Shown piece after piece: positions 62,581-64,000 of a stretch of 64,000 bases of DNA (the first letter of the stretch is position 1; each line of letters begins with the position of its first letter). Location of the stretch: positions 2,480,001-2,544,000 of the forward strand of contig NC_013061.1 of the NCBI RefSeq assembly GCF_000023825.1, in the 5' to 3' direction. The stretch is from Pedobacter heparinus DSM 2366 (GTDB lineage Bacteria; Bacteroidota; Bacteroidia; Sphingobacteriales; Sphingobacteriaceae). The notes below the pieces were generated by a model. The model was given only the letters and a program-made list of their open reading frames with translations. It was not told where the DNA came from and did no database searches. A program made the translations under genes and the position numbers.

Positions 62581-62588
62581 CAAAGATA
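62581..62588 (-). promoter_or_regulatory. Putative -7 element (TATCTTTG) for the MFS gene
   Basis: Exact TAnnTTTG match on the minus strand in the 105-base divergent gap. Confidence 0.5.
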
Positions 62589-62665
62589 AAGCTTTAATTT
62601 GTTACTTGTGGCTAAGTGATTATTGATATCTTAGTAGAGACCAATATATACGCAAACATCAATTG

Positions 62666-64000
62666 ATGAAGACATTATTTACATTGACACTTTCAGGGAT
62701 TACCTTCCTGCTGCTGTTCCTGTTTGGACCTGCTCCTACAGCTGAAAAACGTTTTGAACACCCCGGGATTGTACAGCATCCATTGAATATAGATACACCG
62801 GACCAGCGCAGATTTGTGAAGGTTGACCTGGTAAAAGGAAAGTTTACCGAGCCTACGGAAATGGCGGTACTGCCCAATCTGGATATCCTTGTAGCACAGC
62901 GCAGGGGCGAAATTATGCTTTATAAGCAGCAGAGCAGGACTTTAAAAGAAGTACTTAAGCTGGATGTTTACTTTAAAACCACGGTATCGAATGTAAATGC
63001 TGAAGAAGGTTTGCTGGGCATTGCCCCTGATCCGAACTTTGCCGCAAACCAGTACATATATGTTTTTTACAGTCCCTTTAAAACTTCAGTAAACCGTTTG
63101 TCGCGTTTTAAACTGGTTAACGACCGGATCAACCCGGCTTCAGAAAAGAAGGTCCTGGAGTTTTATTCGCAGAGAGAGATCTGCTGCCATACTGGTGGCT
63201 CTATTGCTTTTGGGCCGGATGGCCTGTTGTATGTATCTACAGGCGACAACTCCACTCCTTTCGATGTGCCTAAACAAACCTATGTAAATAAGGGCTATGC
63301 GCCTTTGGACAACCGTCCCGGATTACATCAATATGATGCGCGCAGATCGGCAGGGAATACCAATGACCTTAGGGGTAAAATATTGAGGATTAGGGTAAAA
63401 GCTGATGGTACTTATAGTATTCCTGATCGTAATCTGTTTCCAAAAAATGAACCTAAAACCAAGCCTGAGATTTATGTAATGGGTGACAGGAATCCTTACA
63501 GGATATCGGTAGACCAGAAAACAGGCTTTTTATACTGGGGCGAGGTTGGGCCGGATGCCTCTGCAGATAATGAACTGAGGGGCCCAAGGGGTTATGATGA
63601 AATTAACCAGGCCCGGAAGGCCGGGAATTTTGGCTGGCCTTTATTTATTGCGAACAATTATCCTTATAGGGCCTTTGATTATACGAATGGACAAAGCGGG
63701 GCGGCTTTTGATGCTTTGGCGCCGGTGAACAACTCGCCTAACAATACCGGTTTAACCCAACTGCCAAAAGCAGAACCAGCTTATATCTGGTATGCCTACG
63801 GGGCTTCATCCGAATTTCCACAGGTAGGCGCAGGTGGGCGGACAGCTATGGCGGGCCCGGTTTACCATACCAAGACCGGACTGAACCCTTATCCGGCTTA
63901 TTACAATGGCAAGCTGATCATTTATGATTGGGTAAGGGGTTGGGTAAAAGCCGTAAGTATGTCGCCCGAAGGTGATTACCTGGGTATGGAACCTTTTCTG
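62666..64000 (+). CDS. PQQ-dependent sugar dehydrogenase-like protein (C-terminus off the window)
   Basis: 445 codons are visible from ATG 62666 without a stop. The N-terminus MKTLFTLTLSGITFLLLFLF is a signal peptide or anchor. The beta-propeller shows glucose/sorbosone dehydrogenase blocks: FTEPTEMAVLPNLDILVAQR, EEGLLGIAPDPNF, a HTGGSIAFGPDGLLYVSTGD stretch and NDLRGKILRIRV. It oxidises a sugar or polyol in the periplasm, probably with a quinone cofactor. The rest, likely including a further domain such as cytochrome c, lies beyond base 64000. A second dehydrogenase of this fold is in the same locus. Confidence 0.9.
   Translation, partial: MKTLFTLTLSGITFLLLFLFGPAPTAEKRFEHPGIVQHPLNIDTPDQRRFVKVDLVKGKFTEPTEMAVLPNLDILVAQRRGEIMLYKQQSRTLKEVLKLDVYFKTTVSNVNAEEGLLGIAPDPNFAANQYIYVFYSPFKTSVNRLSRFKLVNDRINPASEKKVLEFYSQREICCHTGGSIAFGPDGLLYVSTGDNSTPFDVPKQTYVNKGYAPLDNRPGLHQYDARRSAGNTNDLRGKILRIRVKADGTYSIPDRNLFPKNEPKTKPEIYVMGDRNPYRISVDQKTGFLYWGEVGPDASADNELRGPRGYDEINQARKAGNFGWPLFIANNYPYRAFDYTNGQSGAAFDALAPVNNSPNNTGLTQLPKAEPAYIWYAYGASSEFPQVGAGGRTAMAGPVYHTKTGLNPYPAYYNGKLIIYDWVRGWVKAVSMSPEGDYLGMEPFL

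Overview
The window is an ordinary stretch of chromosome from a Bacteroidota bacterium, most likely family Sphingobacteriaceae (Pedobacter or Sphingobacterium-like). Pointers are a serine palmitoyltransferase close to the Sphingobacterium enzyme, GH92, DUF1080, DUF6807 and DUF6266-type proteins, TAnnTTTG promoter elements in place of E. coli-type -10 boxes, and moderate GC. No rRNA, tRNA, CRISPR, insertion sequence or prophage was seen. Both ends cut a gene.

Layout: 1-5.4 kb holds a truncated MATE efflux pump, an AlbA_2 protein, a hotdog protein, two small proteins, an MFS carrier and hemF. 5.5-12.9 kb holds gyrA, two paralogous TPR proteins and a FUSC membrane protein. 13-20.9 kb has ohr facing a minus-strand run wbqC-like > corA > mgtE > bioB, then an envelope pair (lipid A-type acyltransferase, GT2), aroQ and xerD. 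20.9-25.7 kb has prmC, ribD, a DMT transporter, an IMPACT protein and a nucleoside phosphorylase. 25.7-28.3 kb is a GH92 gene bracketed by two 95-bp direct repeats. 28.4-32.6 kb has mnmA, a split 5'-nucleotidase with a glutathione peroxidase, and a DUF6266-like gene. 33-45.3 kb has topA, a large alpha-2-macroglobulin with pbpC, a YhhN protein and an RRM protein.

Two regions form coherent pathways. 45.6-49.2 kb carries serine palmitoyltransferase, a GNAT-fold protein and an SDR reductase, which matches the gene content of bacterial ceramide synthesis (Spt, bCerS, CerR); the assignment of the last two is inference. 52-64 kb is a carbohydrate locus with two DUF1080 proteins, a Gfo/Idh/MocA oxidoreductase, DUF6807, an SSS symporter, an MFS carrier and two quinoprotein-type dehydrogenases, one fused to a cytochrome c domain. 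Its content fits oxidative 3-keto-sugar breakdown.

Smaller points of interest: a perfect 26-bp palindrome gives the convergent ohr and bioB the same C-terminus; GyrA carries Ala and Asn at the two main quinolone-resistance positions; several genes have the -7 promoter element 2-5 bases before the start codon, suggesting leaderless mRNAs.
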